DNA of 64,000 bases from Paramagnetospirillum magnetotacticum MS-1 (GCF_000829825.1 NZ_JXSL01000030.1:937501-1001500), one strand, 5' to 3'. Shown: positions 26,181-35,154, counted from the stretch's first letter. Numbers and translations are program-made. Notes: generated from the sequence alone by a model not told the origin.

Positions 26181-26780
26181 TCAGCCCCCGTTCCGCCTGG
26201 GATCGGTCTTCAGGCGCACATGGTTGATCACCCGTTTCACCCCGCTGACGTCGCGGGCATGGGCGATGACCCGGTCAAGCTCGGCGCTGCTCTGGGCGAT
26301 GCCCAGCAGATAGACCACGGAATCGGTGACGTCGATGACGTAGTTGATGTTCCTCACGTCGGAATCGGTGAGCAGGCGGGCCTTGAGCTTGTTCTGAATC
26401 CAAAGATCATTGGCCTGATCCCAGCCCGACTCGCCCGCTGCGACCACCTGGATCTCGTTCAGGACTTCCTTGACCCCGGTGGCCTGCCAGGACAGGCGCA
26501 CCGCATCGGCGCGGGCCTGATCCGTGGCGACCACGCCGGTCAGCATCACCCGGCCTTCCGAGATGTTGAGATTGACCTTGCGGTACATCTCCACATCCTT
26601 CTGGAACCACAAGTGATTGATTTCTGTGCGGATCTTCAGGTCGTCGACAGCGCCGTCGAGGCCGCGCTCCTCGGCGGCGGCCACACCCGCCGAGGCGCCC
26701 GCGCCCACCACGGTGGCGGCGCAGCCGGACATCAGGCCGCCCATGGCGGCCAGGATCAGGACATTGAGCAGCGGACGCAC
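26181..26780 (-). CDS. dolP: Two-BON-domain outer-membrane lipoprotein (DolP-like)
   Basis: DolP is an outer-membrane lipoprotein with two BON domains that binds anionic phospholipid and supports envelope integrity. The 199-residue product has the lipobox MSGC (Cys about 20), BON1 at about 45-115 (EGRVMLTGVVATDQARADAV) and BON2 at about 120-190 (VVYLLGIAQSSAELDRVI, RVINHVRL). In E. coli dolP lies beside lpoA and yraN, and here it lies beside yraN, rsmI and the LpoA-like gene, which supports orthology. The symbol is given on domain plus synteny. Confidence 0.83.
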   Translation of the reverse strand: MRPLLNVLILAAMGGLMSGCAATVVGAGASAGVAAAEERGLDGAVDDLKIRTEINHLWFQKDVEMYRKVNLNISEGRVMLTGVVATDQARADAVRLSWQATGVKEVLNEIQVVAAGESGWDQANDLWIQNKLKARLLTDSDVRNINYVIDVTDSVVYLLGIAQSSAELDRVIAHARDVSGVKRVINHVRLKTDPRRNGG

Positions 26781-26839
26781 GGGTAACTCCCTCTCAAGAC
26801 GGCGATATGTCTGCGGCAGTGTAAGGCCGAGAAGACTCT

Positions 26840-27229
26840 CTAATCAATTCTCCAAGCGTCGGGGATATGGCGGGGCAGACGCCAAGGGGCGATCAGCACC
26901 ATATCGAAGCGCATGCCGCAGCCGGACAGTTCGGGGCGCCGCGCCAGGAAGGCAGCGGCGCTGCGCTCGATCCTCTGTCTTTGGAAAGGGCTAAGGGATT
27001 CAATGGCTTGGTCCATGGTCGCACGGCTCTTGACCTCGACAAAGGCCACCAGATCGCCGCGCCTTGCCACCAGATCCACCTCACCCGCCCCCGATCCCCG
27101 GCCGGATTTCAGCCCTTGGGCCAGGATTACATAACCTTTGAGTCGCAGCCAAAAGGCCGCCAGTCTCTCCGCCGCCTTACCGCGCCGTTGAGCCGCCTGA
27201 CGGGAGGCCGAGGGGCCATAGGCATTCAT
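26840..27229 (-). CDS. yraN: UPF0102 (YraN-type) nuclease-fold protein
   Basis: YraN proteins have a restriction-endonuclease-like fold and an unknown role, perhaps in DNA processing. The 129-residue product has GKAAERLAAFWLRLKGY, then the catalytic-type residues in GEVDLVARRGDLVAFVEVKSR (Asp and the EVK pair; shown as two short motifs GEVDLVA and FVEVKS). It overlaps rsmI by ATGA. The length fits the family. Confidence 0.9.
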   Translation of the reverse strand: MNAYGPSASRQAAQRRGKAAERLAAFWLRLKGYVILAQGLKSGRGSGAGEVDLVARRGDLVAFVEVKSRATMDQAIESLSPFQRQRIERSAAAFLARRPELSGCGMRFDMVLIAPWRLPRHIPDAWRID

Positions 27230-28122
27230 TCCTCGTTGCCCCCTCGGAACAGTCGCAGCGCCGTGGCATAGACATCGCGCCTGGGATGACCGGTTTCCGC
27301 CGCCACCAGGGCGCTGGCATCCTTGACGGAAAGACCATTTTCTCTTTCGGCGCGTAATCTGCCCTCGATATCCTGGGGCGTGCCGGCAGTGTTGCCGGGG
27401 GCGCCGACCACGATGGCCACCTCGCCCCTGGGCGGCGTTTGGGCAAAGCGGGGGGCAAGATCGGACAAGACGCCCCGGACCACCTCTTCATGCAGCTTGG
27501 TCAGTTCACGGGTGACGGCCGCTTCGCGATTCCCCAATACGGTGAGCATGTCGGCCAGGGACTCGCCCGTTCGATGGGGGGATTCGTAAAAGACCAGACT
27601 GGCCGGGACCTGGGCCAGTTCCTGCAGCGCGGCCCGGCGGGCGGTGCCCTTGGAGGGCAGGAAGCCCGCGAACAGGAAACGCTCGGCGGCAATGCCTGAT
27701 AGTTGCAAAGCCGTCAGCACCGCCGAGGCACCCGGCAGGGCGGTGACCGGGATATTCGATTCGATACAATCCCGAACCAGCTTGAATCCGGGATCGGAGA
27801 CCATGGGGGTCCCGGCATCGGAAACCAGGGCCACCACCTCGCCCCGGCCCAGGCGGGCCAGCAGGGCGGGCCGCGCCTTGTCGGCATTGTGGTCATGATA
27901 GGGCGTAAGCGGGCTTTTGAGCCCGAGAAGCTGCATCAGGCGGCCGGTGACGCGGGTATCCTCGCAGGCCACCAGATCGGCATGGCCCAGCACCTCCAGG
28001 GCGCGCAGCGTGATGTCGCCCAGATTGCCGATGGGGGTGGCGACCAGATAAAGCCCGGCGCTTGGTTTACTTCCGCGTGCCCAAGGTCTACTTTTTGCGT
28101 CGGTCTCGCCGCCGGGCTCCAT
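27226..28122 (-). CDS. rsmI: 16S rRNA (cytidine-1402-2'-O)-methyltransferase
   Basis: RsmI 2'-O-methylates C1402 in the decoding centre of 16S rRNA with SAM. The 298-residue product has GLYLVATPIGNLGDIT, the VACEDTRVTG motif, and VALVSDAGTPMVSDPG of the tetrapyrrole methylase fold, plus a C-terminal helical domain. I start it at ATG 28122, with GGAG four bases upstream; the open frame continues 92 codons further but that part is antisense to the lipoprotein gene and not conserved. It is divergent from the LpoA-like gene with a 35-base gap, matching the E. coli arrangement. Confidence 0.93.
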   Translation of the reverse strand: MEPGGETDAKSRPWARGSKPSAGLYLVATPIGNLGDITLRALEVLGHADLVACEDTRVTGRLMQLLGLKSPLTPYHDHNADKARPALLARLGRGEVVALVSDAGTPMVSDPGFKLVRDCIESNIPVTALPGASAVLTALQLSGIAAERFLFAGFLPSKGTARRAALQELAQVPASLVFYESPHRTGESLADMLTVLGNREAAVTRELTKLHEEVVRGVLSDLAPRFAQTPPRGEVAIVVGAPGNTAGTPQDIEGRLRAERENGLSVKDASALVAAETGHPRRDVYATALRLFRGGNEE

Positions 28123-28157
28123 GGCTCCGGGGCCATCGTCCGAGGAGGAGGGTTCCC

Positions 28158-29573
28158 TTGCGCCGTCGCGGCTCTTTCCGGCACTGTGCCGTTGTCCTGC
28201 CATTGCTTGCCGCCATGCTGATGGTGTCGGGCTGTCAACAAGCGTCAGAGTTACCACCTTGGGCGGGCGGAACCAAGCCCGCTCCCCAGGCGCAGCCCGC
28301 GCCTTTGCCCTCGCCTCCTCCTCCGGCTTCGGCTTCGGCCAAGGCGGTTCCGGCCCCCAAGCCCGCTCCGGCTCCGGCCGCTGCGCCGGTTGCCGCACCC
28401 ACCCCTGTCCCGGCCCCTGCTCCCGCTCCCGCCGCCGAGCCGCAGGCCCAGACCGCCACTCTGCCTCCCGCCGCCGAGGCGATGCACGGCGCCGCTCCGG
28501 CCAAATCGTCCCATCAGGGCGAGGTGCGCGCCGCCCTGCTGCTGCCCCTGTCGGGACCGCAAGGGGCCATCGGCCAGGCGCTGTCCAATGCCGCCCAGCT
28601 GGCGCTGTTCGAAATATCCGATGCCAAGTTCAATCTGATTCCGCTCGACACCAAGGGAACTGCCGAGGGTGCCGCGGCGGCGGCCCAGACGGCCATGACC
28701 CAAGGCGCCGATATCGTGCTGGGCCCGGTGTTCAGCTATGAGGTCAAGGCGGTGGCTCCGGTGCTGCGGGATCAAGCCATTCCGCTCCTGGCCTATACCA
28801 CCGACCGCAGCGTGGCCGGGTCCGGGGTCTATGCCCTGGGTTTCCTGCCCGGTCCCCAGGTGGCGCGTGTCCTGGCCCATGCCCGCGAACAGGGACTGCG
28901 CCGCATCGGCGTATTGGCCCGCTCCGACGATTACGGCCGCGCCGTGGCCGATGCCGCCAAGGAGGCTACCGCGCTTCAGGGCCTGGAACTGGTGGCCGTG
29001 GAGTATTACGACCCCGCCGCCACCGACTTCACCCAGGTGGTCAAGCGCTTCTCGGCGCGCAAGGGGATCAGCTCCAAGGGCGTCACCGGCTCGGCCTATG
29101 ACGCGGTGCTGCTGCCCGATGACGGGGTGCGGCTCAGGAATATCGCGTCGCTGCTGTCTTACTATATGAGCGAAGGCGGGGCCCAGGTGCCGCGCCTGCT
29201 GGGCACCTTGCTGTGGGACGATCCCAAGCTGGCCTCCGAGCCCGCCCTGGCCGGGGGTTGGTATCCCGCGCCGCCCGCGGCCGCGCATATGGAGTTCGAG
29301 CAGCGCTATGCCAAGGCCTTCGGCGCCCTGCCGCCCCGCCTCAGCGGTCTTGCGGGCATCGCCTATGATTCCACCGCGCTCGCCGCCGCCCTGGCCCGCA
29401 ACGGCACCGGCGATTATGGCTCGGCCCGGCTGCAAAGCCCCAGCGGCTTTGCCGGGGTGGATGGGATCTTCCGCCTGGGCGCCAACGGCATCGCCGAACG
29501 CGGCCTGACCATCAAGGAGATCGCGCCCACCGGATCGCGCGAAGTGGGCGCGGCGCCGAGTTCGTTTCAGTAG
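28158..29573 (+). CDS. LpoA-like penicillin-binding-protein activator lipoprotein
   Basis: LpoA activates the bifunctional synthase PBP1A from the outer membrane. The 471-residue product starts at TTG 28158, after GAGGAGGAGGG with ideal spacing, giving a lipoprotein signal (CAVVLPLLAAMLMVSGC, Cys about 28). A low-complexity Pro/Ala linker runs from about 35 to 115, and from about 125 a periplasmic-binding-like type I domain contains AALLLPLSGPQGAIGQAL, GADIVLGPVFSYE and RIGVLARSDDYGRAV. It lacks the TPR N-domain of E. coli LpoA. Convergent hemW ends two bases away. Confidence 0.85.
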   Translation: MRRRGSFRHCAVVLPLLAAMLMVSGCQQASELPPWAGGTKPAPQAQPAPLPSPPPPASASAKAVPAPKPAPAPAAAPVAAPTPVPAPAPAPAAEPQAQTATLPPAAEAMHGAAPAKSSHQGEVRAALLLPLSGPQGAIGQALSNAAQLALFEISDAKFNLIPLDTKGTAEGAAAAAQTAMTQGADIVLGPVFSYEVKAVAPVLRDQAIPLLAYTTDRSVAGSGVYALGFLPGPQVARVLAHAREQGLRRIGVLARSDDYGRAVADAAKEATALQGLELVAVEYYDPAATDFTQVVKRFSARKGISSKGVTGSAYDAVLLPDDGVRLRNIASLLSYYMSEGGAQVPRLLGTLLWDDPKLASEPALAGGWYPAPPAAAHMEFEQRYAKAFGALPPRLSGLAGIAYDSTALAAALARNGTGDYGSARLQSPSGFAGVDGIFRLGANGIAERGLTIKEIAPTGSREVGAAPSSFQ

Positions 29574-29574
29574 C

Positions 29575-30702
29575 TCAGGCCAGTAGCTGGCCCAAGACGG
29601 CATTGAGCACCAGCCGTCCTCGGTCGGTGGTGCGCAGGCCCCGTGCGTCTTGCACCAGGAAGCCGTCCGCGATCATGCGGGCCAGGCCTTCGGCATCCAA
29701 TACCTGACGCACCTCGGCCAGCAAGGCGGGCCCAAGGCCGTTTCGCAGCCGTAATCCCATCAGCACCAGTTCGGACAGCCGCTCGGCGGGGTCGAGGACG
29801 TAGCGGGTTTCGGTGGCGTGGCCTTGCGACTCCACCTGGGCCAGCCAGGGACCGGGCGAACGGGTTTGGGCCAAAGCCTCGCCGCCAAAGCGGCCATGGG
29901 CGCCGGGGCCGATGCCCAGCCACGCGCCGCCCTGCCAATAGGTGAGGTTATGGCGGCATTGGGCGTTCGCTCGGGCGTGGTTGGAGATCTCATAGGCGGG
30001 CAGCCCGGCCCGTTCGCACATCTCCTGGGTGAGTTCGAACTGGGCCGTGGCCTCGTCCTCGTCGGGCAGGGCGAAACCGCCACGGGCATGAAGGGGGGCA
30101 AAGGCGGTGCCGTCCTCGATGGTCAGCTGGTAGAGCGACAGATGCTCGCCCGCCAGATCGAGGGCGCGGGCCAGCTCGGCCCGCCACTGCGCTTGCGTCT
30201 GGCCGGGGCGCGAATAGATCAGGTCGAAGGAGACGCGGGGAAAGGTGGCTTGGGCCAGGCTCAAGGCCGCCAGGGCCTCGTCCACCGAATGGCGCCGCCC
30301 TAAAAAGGCCAGGGACTCCGGGTCCAGCGCCTGAATCCCCAAGGACAGACGGTTGACGCCTGCGTCGCGGAAAGCGCGGAAGCGGTCGGCCTCCACGCTG
30401 GTGGGATTGGCCTCCAGCGTCACTTCCAGATCGGGGCCTGAGGCCCAGCGGCTTTTCACCATGGCGATCAGGGCGCCCGCCGTTTCAGGCTCCATCAGCG
30501 ACGGCGTGCCGCCGCCGAAAAACACGCTGGTGGGGGTGCGGTCAGGCGTTTGGGCTGCGAAATGATCCAGTTCGGCCAACAGGGCCTTGCGCCAGCGCCC
30601 ATGATCCACGGCGAGGCCCGCATGGCTGTTGAAGTCGCAATAAGGGCATTTGGACAGGCAGAACGGCCAGTGGATATAGATGCCGAAGCCGGGAGAGGTC
30701 AT
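29575..30702 (-). CDS. hemW: HemW-family radical SAM heme chaperone
   Basis: HemW is a radical SAM protein that binds heme and inserts it into respiratory enzymes; it was long annotated as an anaerobic coproporphyrinogen oxidase. The 375-residue product begins with GIYIHWPFCLSKCPYCDF, with the [4Fe-4S] Cys at 15, 19 and 22 (CxxxCxxC), then FFGGGTPS near 63 and SFDLIYSRPGQT near 170. It lacks the extra CNxS-type N-terminus of HemN. ATG 30702 was chosen because upstream codons overlap rdgB out of frame. It follows rdgB by 14 bases. Confidence 0.93.
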   Translation of the reverse strand: MTSPGFGIYIHWPFCLSKCPYCDFNSHAGLAVDHGRWRKALLAELDHFAAQTPDRTPTSVFFGGGTPSLMEPETAGALIAMVKSRWASGPDLEVTLEANPTSVEADRFRAFRDAGVNRLSLGIQALDPESLAFLGRRHSVDEALAALSLAQATFPRVSFDLIYSRPGQTQAQWRAELARALDLAGEHLSLYQLTIEDGTAFAPLHARGGFALPDEDEATAQFELTQEMCERAGLPAYEISNHARANAQCRHNLTYWQGGAWLGIGPGAHGRFGGEALAQTRSPGPWLAQVESQGHATETRYVLDPAERLSELVLMGLRLRNGLGPALLAEVRQVLDAEGLARMIADGFLVQDARGLRTTDRGRLVLNAVLGQLLA

Positions 30703-30716
30703 GGGCGAGTGCCCAA

Positions 30717-31325
30717 TTAGTTCCCAACCCCGAAACACGCCGCGACCAGCTTGGTGAAGGCATCGGCCCGATGGCTGATGGCGTGCTTGGCCGCCGCATC
30801 CATCTCGCCGAAGGTGAGGATTCCGTCCTTGGGCAGGAAGATGGGATCGTAGCCGAAGCCGTTCTCGCCCTTGGGCGGCCAGACGATATCGCCTTCCACC
30901 ACGCCTTCGAAGGTCTCGCAATGGCCGTCGGGCCATGCCAGAGCCAGGGCGCAGACGAAGCGGGCGCTGCGGTCCTTTTCCTCGCCCAGCGCCGACTGGA
31001 CCTTGGCCATGGCAAAGGCGAAATCCTTGGCTTGCCCGGCCCAGCGGGCGGAATAGATGCCGGGCGCGCCCGCCAGGGCATTTACCGCCAGACCAGAATC
31101 GTCGGCCAGCGACGGCAGGCCCGAGGCGGCGGCCGCCGCGCGGGCCTTCAGCTCGGCATTGGCGACGAAGGTGTCGCCGGTTTCTTCGGGTTCGGGCAGG
31201 CCCAATGCGCCAGCCGAGACCACTTCGGTGCCGAAGGGGGCCAACAATTCGCCGATCTCGCGGACCTTGCCGGCATTGTGGCTGGCGATGACCAGACGGC
31301 CACCCTGGAACCGGCGCGCGGTCAT
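30717..31325 (-). CDS. rdgB: XTP/dITP diphosphatase
   Basis: RdgB removes deaminated purine triphosphates (dITP, XTP) from the pool. The 202-residue protein has [16 protein letters not shown], the [14 protein letters not shown] segment, [12 protein letters not shown] with the catalytic Asp, and [10 protein letters not shown]. It overlaps rph by ATGA and precedes hemW, the standard alphaproteobacterial rph-rdgB-hemW cluster. Confidence 0.95.
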   Translation of the reverse strand: MTARRFQGGRLVIASHNAGKVREIGELLAPFGTEVVSAGALGLPEPEETGDTFVANAELKARAAAAASGLPSLADDSGLAVNALAGAPGIYSARWAGQAKDFAFAMAKVQSALGEEKDRSARFVCALALAWPDGHCETFEGVVEGDIVWPPKGENGFGYDPIFLPKDGILTFGEMDAAAKHAISHRADAFTKLVAACFGVGN

Positions 31326-32041
31326 GACAGCCCCAGGGCTTTCTTCTGGGCCTCGACCAGTTGGCGGATGCCCGCTTCGGCCAGATCGGTGAGTTCCAGG
31401 AACTGAGCGCGCGAGAAGGGGCGCTCCTCGGCGGTGCCTTGAATCTCGACGATGCCGCCGTTGCCGGTCATGACGAAATTGGCATCGGCCTGGGCGTTGG
31501 AATCTTCCGGGTAATCGAGATCAAGGACGGCGGTGCCCTCATAGATGCCGCAGGAAATGGCGGCGACATGGTCGGTCAGCGGAATCGCCTTCAACAGTTC
31601 CAGCCGTACCAGACGCTGGAAGGCCAGATGCAGGGCCACGAAGGCGCCGGTGATGGAGGCGGTGCGCGTGCCGCCATCGGCCTGCAACACGTCGCAATCG
31701 ATCTTGATCTGGCGCTCGCCCATGGCGACAAGGTCGGTGACCGAACGCAACGAACGACCGATCAGGCGCTGAATCTCGTGGGTGCGGCCCGATTGCTTGC
31801 CCTTGGCGGCTTCGCGGTCGGTGCGGGTATGGGTCGAGCGCGGCAGCATGCCGTATTCGGCGGTGACCCAGCCCTTGCCGGTATTGCGCAGGAAGGGCGG
31901 CACCTTCTCTTCCACCGAGGCGGTGCACAGCACATGGGTGTCGCCGAATTTGGCGATGCACGAGCCCTCGGCATGGCGCGACACGCCGGTTTCCAAAATG
32001 ACGGTGCGAAGCTGGTCGGGGGCGCGGCCGGACGGTCTCAT
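31322..32041 (-). CDS. rph: Ribonuclease PH
   Basis: RNase PH phosphorolytically trims tRNA 3' ends. The 239-residue product starts [12 protein letters not shown], a near-universal N-terminus, and has [17 protein letters not shown] near 62, [27 protein letters not shown] and the C-terminal [16 protein letters not shown] 32041 was chosen on this match; upstream codons enter the hrcA promoter region. It is divergent from hrcA. Confidence 0.96.
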   Translation of the reverse strand: MRPSGRAPDQLRTVILETGVSRHAEGSCIAKFGDTHVLCTASVEEKVPPFLRNTGKGWVTAEYGMLPRSTHTRTDREAAKGKQSGRTHEIQRLIGRSLRSVTDLVAMGERQIKIDCDVLQADGGTRTASITGAFVALHLAFQRLVRLELLKAIPLTDHVAAISCGIYEGTAVLDLDYPEDSNAQADANFVMTGNGGIVEIQGTAEERPFSRAQFLELTDLAEAGIRQLVEAQKKALGLS

Positions 32042-32125
32042 GCTTAATATGGTCCTCTCGAAGGTGAAGAGGCGGCAAGCTACCTCCATATGGTGGGTGC
32101 CGTCCACAATCTCGACCCCCCGACA

Positions 32126-32154
32126 TTGACGAGGGGGCAAGGCGCCACTAGATT
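32126..32154 (+). promoter_or_regulatory. Promoter for hrcA-grpE
   Basis: TTGACG (32126-32131), a 17-base spacer and TAGATT (32149-32154) lie 24 bases before hrcA. A CCCCC/GGGGG dyad overlaps the -35 region. No CIRCE inverted repeat is visible. Confidence 0.5.
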
Positions 32155-32177
32155 TTCGCCGCACCGGAGAATGCCAT

Positions 32178-33242
32178 ATGCCTCGGACCAAGGGTCCCGT
32201 CATCACCGAGCTGAATGAGAGATCGCGGGAAATCTTCCGCCAGATCGTGGAAGCCTATGTGGAAACGGGCGAGCCCATCGGCTCGCGCACCCTGTCGCGG
32301 CGCCTGACCTTGTCGCTCTCGCCCGCCACCATCCGCAACGTCATGGCCGATCTGGAAGATTTCGGCCTGCTTTACGCGCCCCACACCTCGGCCGGGCGGC
32401 TGCCCACCCAGGCGGGCATGCGCCTGTTCGTCAACGGATTGCTGGAAGTGGGCCGCATGGCCGAAGAGGAGCGCTCGGCCATCGATGCCCAATGCCGGGC
32501 GGCGGGACGCTCCATGGAACAGGTGCTGGGCGAGGCGCTGGGCGCTCTGTCGGGGTTGAGCCGCTGCGCCGGCGTGGTGGTGGCGCCCAAGATTCAGCGC
32601 ATGCTCAAACATGTGGAATTCGTCTGGCTGGGCCGCAACCGCGCCCTGGTGGTGCTGGTCACCGAGGACGGCATGGTGGAAAACCGCCTGCTTGATCTGC
32701 CCGATGGCGTCGAGATGTCCACCCTGGTCGAGGCGGGCAATTACCTTAACGCCCGTCTGGCCGGGCGCTCGCTGGACGAGGTCAAGGACGTCATCACCGC
32801 CGAGCTGGAGCAGCAACGCAGCCTGCTGGATTCGCTGACCAAGCGGGTGATCGAGGCCGGGCTGGCCACTTGGGCGGGGGGCGACAATCATTCCGCCCTC
32901 ATCGTGCGCGGCCAGTCCCATCTCTTGGAAGACGTCACCGCCGTTGAGGACTTGGAGCGCATCCGGGGCCTGTTCGAGGCGCTGGAGACCTCCGAGCAGT
33001 TCCTCCGTCTGGTGGATCTCACCCAGGTGGCCGACGGGGTGCAGATCTTCATCGGCGCCGAAAGCGATCTGTTCGGCGTCACCGGCTGTTCCATGGTGGT
33101 GGCGCCTTATCGCGACGCGCGCGAACGCATCATCGGCGCCATCGGCGTGATCGGCCCGCAACGCATCAATTACGCCCGCATCATTCCCATGGTCGATTAT
33201 ACCGCCAAGGTCATCGGCCGCCTGATCGGGCCGCCCGCCTGA
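32178..33242 (+). CDS. hrcA: Heat-inducible transcription repressor HrcA
   Basis: HrcA binds CIRCE operators and represses groESL-type chaperone genes until GroEL is titrated by unfolded protein. The 354-residue product has an N-terminal winged helix (residues 8-75, [15 protein letters not shown] and [18 protein letters not shown]), then the GAF-like dimerisation domain with [17 protein letters not shown] and the C-terminal [19 protein letters not shown]. It is followed by grpE after 32 bases. Its CIRCE targets are not in this window. Confidence 0.96.
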   Translation: MPRTKGPVITELNERSREIFRQIVEAYVETGEPIGSRTLSRRLTLSLSPATIRNVMADLEDFGLLYAPHTSAGRLPTQAGMRLFVNGLLEVGRMAEEERSAIDAQCRAAGRSMEQVLGEALGALSGLSRCAGVVVAPKIQRMLKHVEFVWLGRNRALVVLVTEDGMVENRLLDLPDGVEMSTLVEAGNYLNARLAGRSLDEVKDVITAELEQQRSLLDSLTKRVIEAGLATWAGGDNHSALIVRGQSHLLEDVTAVEDLERIRGLFEALETSEQFLRLVDLTQVADGVQIFIGAESDLFGVTGCSMVVAPYRDARERIIGAIGVIGPQRINYARIIPMVDYTAKVIGRLIGPPA

Positions 33243-33274
33243 CCCTAACCTCAAGATATCGAGAGAGCCTTATT

Positions 33275-33886
33275 ATGACCCAGGATCAGACCGCCGAGCA
33301 GACGCCCGCCGCCGAAAGCGCCGATCAAAGCGCCGATCAGGGCCCGGCCGCCGAATCCGCCGCCGCGGCACCCGCCGAATCCGAGCGCATCAAGGAGCTG
33401 GAGGCGGAAATCGCCAAACTCAAGAACGACGTGCTCTATGCCAAGGCCGAGACCGAGAATACGCGCCGCCGCCTGGAGCAGCAGGCCGAGGATCGCGGCA
33501 AATACGCCATCTCCAATATCGCCAAGGATGTGCTGGGCGTGGCCGACAATCTGCGCCGCGCCCTGGATTCCGTGCCCCAGGCGGCCCGGGAAGGCAATGA
33601 ATCGCTCACCGCGTTGACCACCGGCGTCGAGATGACCGAGCGCGAATTGCTGGCCACCTTCGAACGCTACGGCATCAAGATGGTGGAGGCGCAGGGCGCC
33701 AAGTTCGACCCCAACCTGCATCAGGCCATGATGGAAATGGAAGATCCCAGCCAGATCGAGGGCACCGTGGTGCTGGTCATGCAGGCGGGCTACACCCTGC
33801 ATGACCGTCTGCTGCGCCCTGCTTTGGTGGGTGTCGCCAAGGGCGGCCCCAAGGGCGGCGGCGGTAACGTGGACACCAACGTCTAA
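33275..33886 (+). CDS. grpE: Nucleotide exchange factor GrpE
   Basis: GrpE releases ADP from DnaK. The 203-residue protein has a low-complexity Ala/Glu/Gln N-terminus (1-42), a long dimerising helix (43-110, SERIKELEAEIAKLKND and ENTRRRLEQQ), and the C-terminal beta domain with GVEMTERELLATFERYGI and PNLHQAMMEM. Co-transcription with hrcA is normal. A family A repeat downstream separates it from convergent genes. Confidence 0.96.
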   Translation: MTQDQTAEQTPAAESADQSADQGPAAESAAAAPAESERIKELEAEIAKLKNDVLYAKAETENTRRRLEQQAEDRGKYAISNIAKDVLGVADNLRRALDSVPQAAREGNESLTALTTGVEMTERELLATFERYGIKMVEAQGAKFDPNLHQAMMEMEDPSQIEGTVVLVMQAGYTLHDRLLRPALVGVAKGGPKGGGGNVDTNV

Positions 33887-33904
33887 GTCAGGCGGGTCAT
33901 CGAC

Positions 33905-34020
33905 GCGGGGTTCCCGCCCCGGCCCCGGTTGGAGGTGAACCTCCAAACCTCCCTTTATTTTATCCATAAAAAGAAAGGGGGGCCGGGGTTCGCCCCGGAT
34001 GGGTTTGGGCGATAGCCCAA
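33905..34020. repeat. Family A modular palindromic repeat, copy 5 (intact)
   Basis: Blocks are GCGGG-GTT-CCCGC (33905-33917), GGAGG-TGAA-CCTCC (33931-33944), the centre CCTCCCTTTATTTTATCC...AAAAAGAAAGGGG, CCGGGG-TTCG-CCCCGG (33983-33998), ATGGG, and TTGGGC-GATA-GCCCAA (34005-34020). It lies between convergent grpE and the small gene at 34025. Confidence 0.85.
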
Positions 34021-34024
34021 TAAG

Positions 34025-34192
34025 CTATCTTAGGGCCCCATAGGTCAGCGCACCCAGCAAGATGGCCAGGGCGATCATCATGCCGTAGAAAATCTTGCGC
34101 GAGAACGCCACTTCCTCGGGCGAGCTGTGCTCCCAGGCCTTGTAGCGGCGGCCGGTGGGGGGTGGCGCGGGCTGGTGGTGTTCATCGCTCAT
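34025..34192 (-). CDS. Small membrane protein (55 residues)
   Basis: This 55-residue protein begins MSDEHHQPAPPPTGRRYKAW, a His/Pro-rich polar head, continues with a charged EEVAFSRKIFYG stretch, and ends with one transmembrane helix (about residues 36-53, GMMIALAILLGALTYGAL). Its ATG follows the dapB stop by three bases (TGA TCC ATG), so it is very probably co-transcribed. The N-terminus should be cytosolic and the C-terminus anchored. I do not know its function. The ending just before the family A repeat and the coupling to dapB are why I treat it as a real gene. Confidence 0.75.
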   Translation of the reverse strand: MSDEHHQPAPPPTGRRYKAWEHSSPEEVAFSRKIFYGMMIALAILLGALTYGALR

Positions 34193-34195
34193 GGA

Positions 34196-34993
34196 TCACA
34201 GCCCCAGGACGTCGCGCATGGAATAAAGCCCCGGGCTTTGCGTCGCGGCCCACTGGGCGGCGCGCACCGCGCCCTTGGCGAAGACGGTGCGCGACGATGC
34301 CTTGTGGGTCAGTTCCACCCGCTCGCCTTCGGCTGCGAACATCACCGTATGGTCGCCCACCACATCGCCGCCGCGTAAGGTCGCGAAACCGATCTCGCCC
34401 TTGGGGCGCGCCCCGGTATGGCCGTCGCGGCTCTTGCACCACCGGCTGTCCAGGGCCACCTGACGCCCCAAAGCGGCGGAGCGGCCCAGGCCGAGCGCCG
34501 TGCCGCTGGGCGCATCCACCTTGTGGCGATGATGCATCTCGACGATTTCGATATCGTAATCCTCGCCCAGAATGGCGGCGGCGCGCTCGGTCAGCGCCAT
34601 CAGCAGATTGACGCCGACGCTGAAATTGGGGGCGTAGACCATGGGGGCGGCCTTGGCGGCCTCGGCCAGCCTGGCCTCGTCGTCCTTGGACAGGCCGGTG
34701 GTGCCCACCACCAGAACCTTGCCCGTTTCGGCGGCCATGGCGGCGTGGGCCAGGGTGGCGGCGGGCGCGGTGAAGTCGATGACCGCATCGGAAGCCTGGA
34801 ACAGGGCCCGCGCATCGGCGCCCACCAGGGCGCCCACCGGCTCGCGGCCCAGCAGGGTGCCGAGATCACGGCCCAGGACCTCGGCCCCGGCCCGTTCCGT
34901 GCCGCCCGACAGGGTGCAGCCTCCGGCGGCCAGCACCGCCTCCATCAGCATCCGGCCCATGCGCCCATTGCACCCGACGATTCCGATCCTCAT
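34196..34993 (-). CDS. dapB: 4-hydroxy-tetrahydrodipicolinate reductase
   Basis: DapB reduces HTPA to tetrahydrodipicolinate in lysine and diaminopimelate synthesis. The 265-residue product has the nucleotide-binding VGCNGRMGRM near residue 5-14, VIDFTAP, VVGTTGLS, and the catalytic EMHHRHKVDAPSGTAL motif. I used ATG 34993, preceded by AAGGGA; an upstream in-frame TTG would add six residues. LysA is encoded at 40983, serving the same pathway. Confidence 0.95.
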   Translation of the reverse strand: MRIGIVGCNGRMGRMLMEAVLAAGGCTLSGGTERAGAEVLGRDLGTLLGREPVGALVGADARALFQASDAVIDFTAPAATLAHAAMAAETGKVLVVGTTGLSKDDEARLAEAAKAAPMVYAPNFSVGVNLLMALTERAAAILGEDYDIEIVEMHHRHKVDAPSGTALGLGRSAALGRQVALDSRWCKSRDGHTGARPKGEIGFATLRGGDVVGDHTVMFAAEGERVELTHKASSRTVFAKGAVRAAQWAATQSPGLYSMRDVLGL

Positions 34994-35106
34994 GGCCTGA
35001 TCCCTTTTCAAAACTGGCCTATCTTCATAAGGTCACGGTGCCGGGAAATCCAGCATAGAGAGACAAAAGTCAGGTGAGCACCGGATTGTGTTGCGGTGCA
35101 TAAACT

Positions 35107-35121
35107 GACAGTGGCACTGTC
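35107..35121. promoter_or_regulatory. Perfect 15-bp palindrome upstream of GGDEF-EAL gene
   Basis: GACAGTG and CACTGTC flank a single G, 34 bases before the start at 35155 and in the divergent gap with dapB. It is a candidate operator for a dimeric regulator; none is identified. Confidence 0.4.
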
Positions 35122-35154
35122 CCAGTTGGAAGTGGTCCAACGGATTCGGACGCC

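Noticed and set aside
32042..32177. CIRCE operator before hrcA
   Set aside because: No TTAGCACTC/GAGTGCTAA inverted repeat is present.
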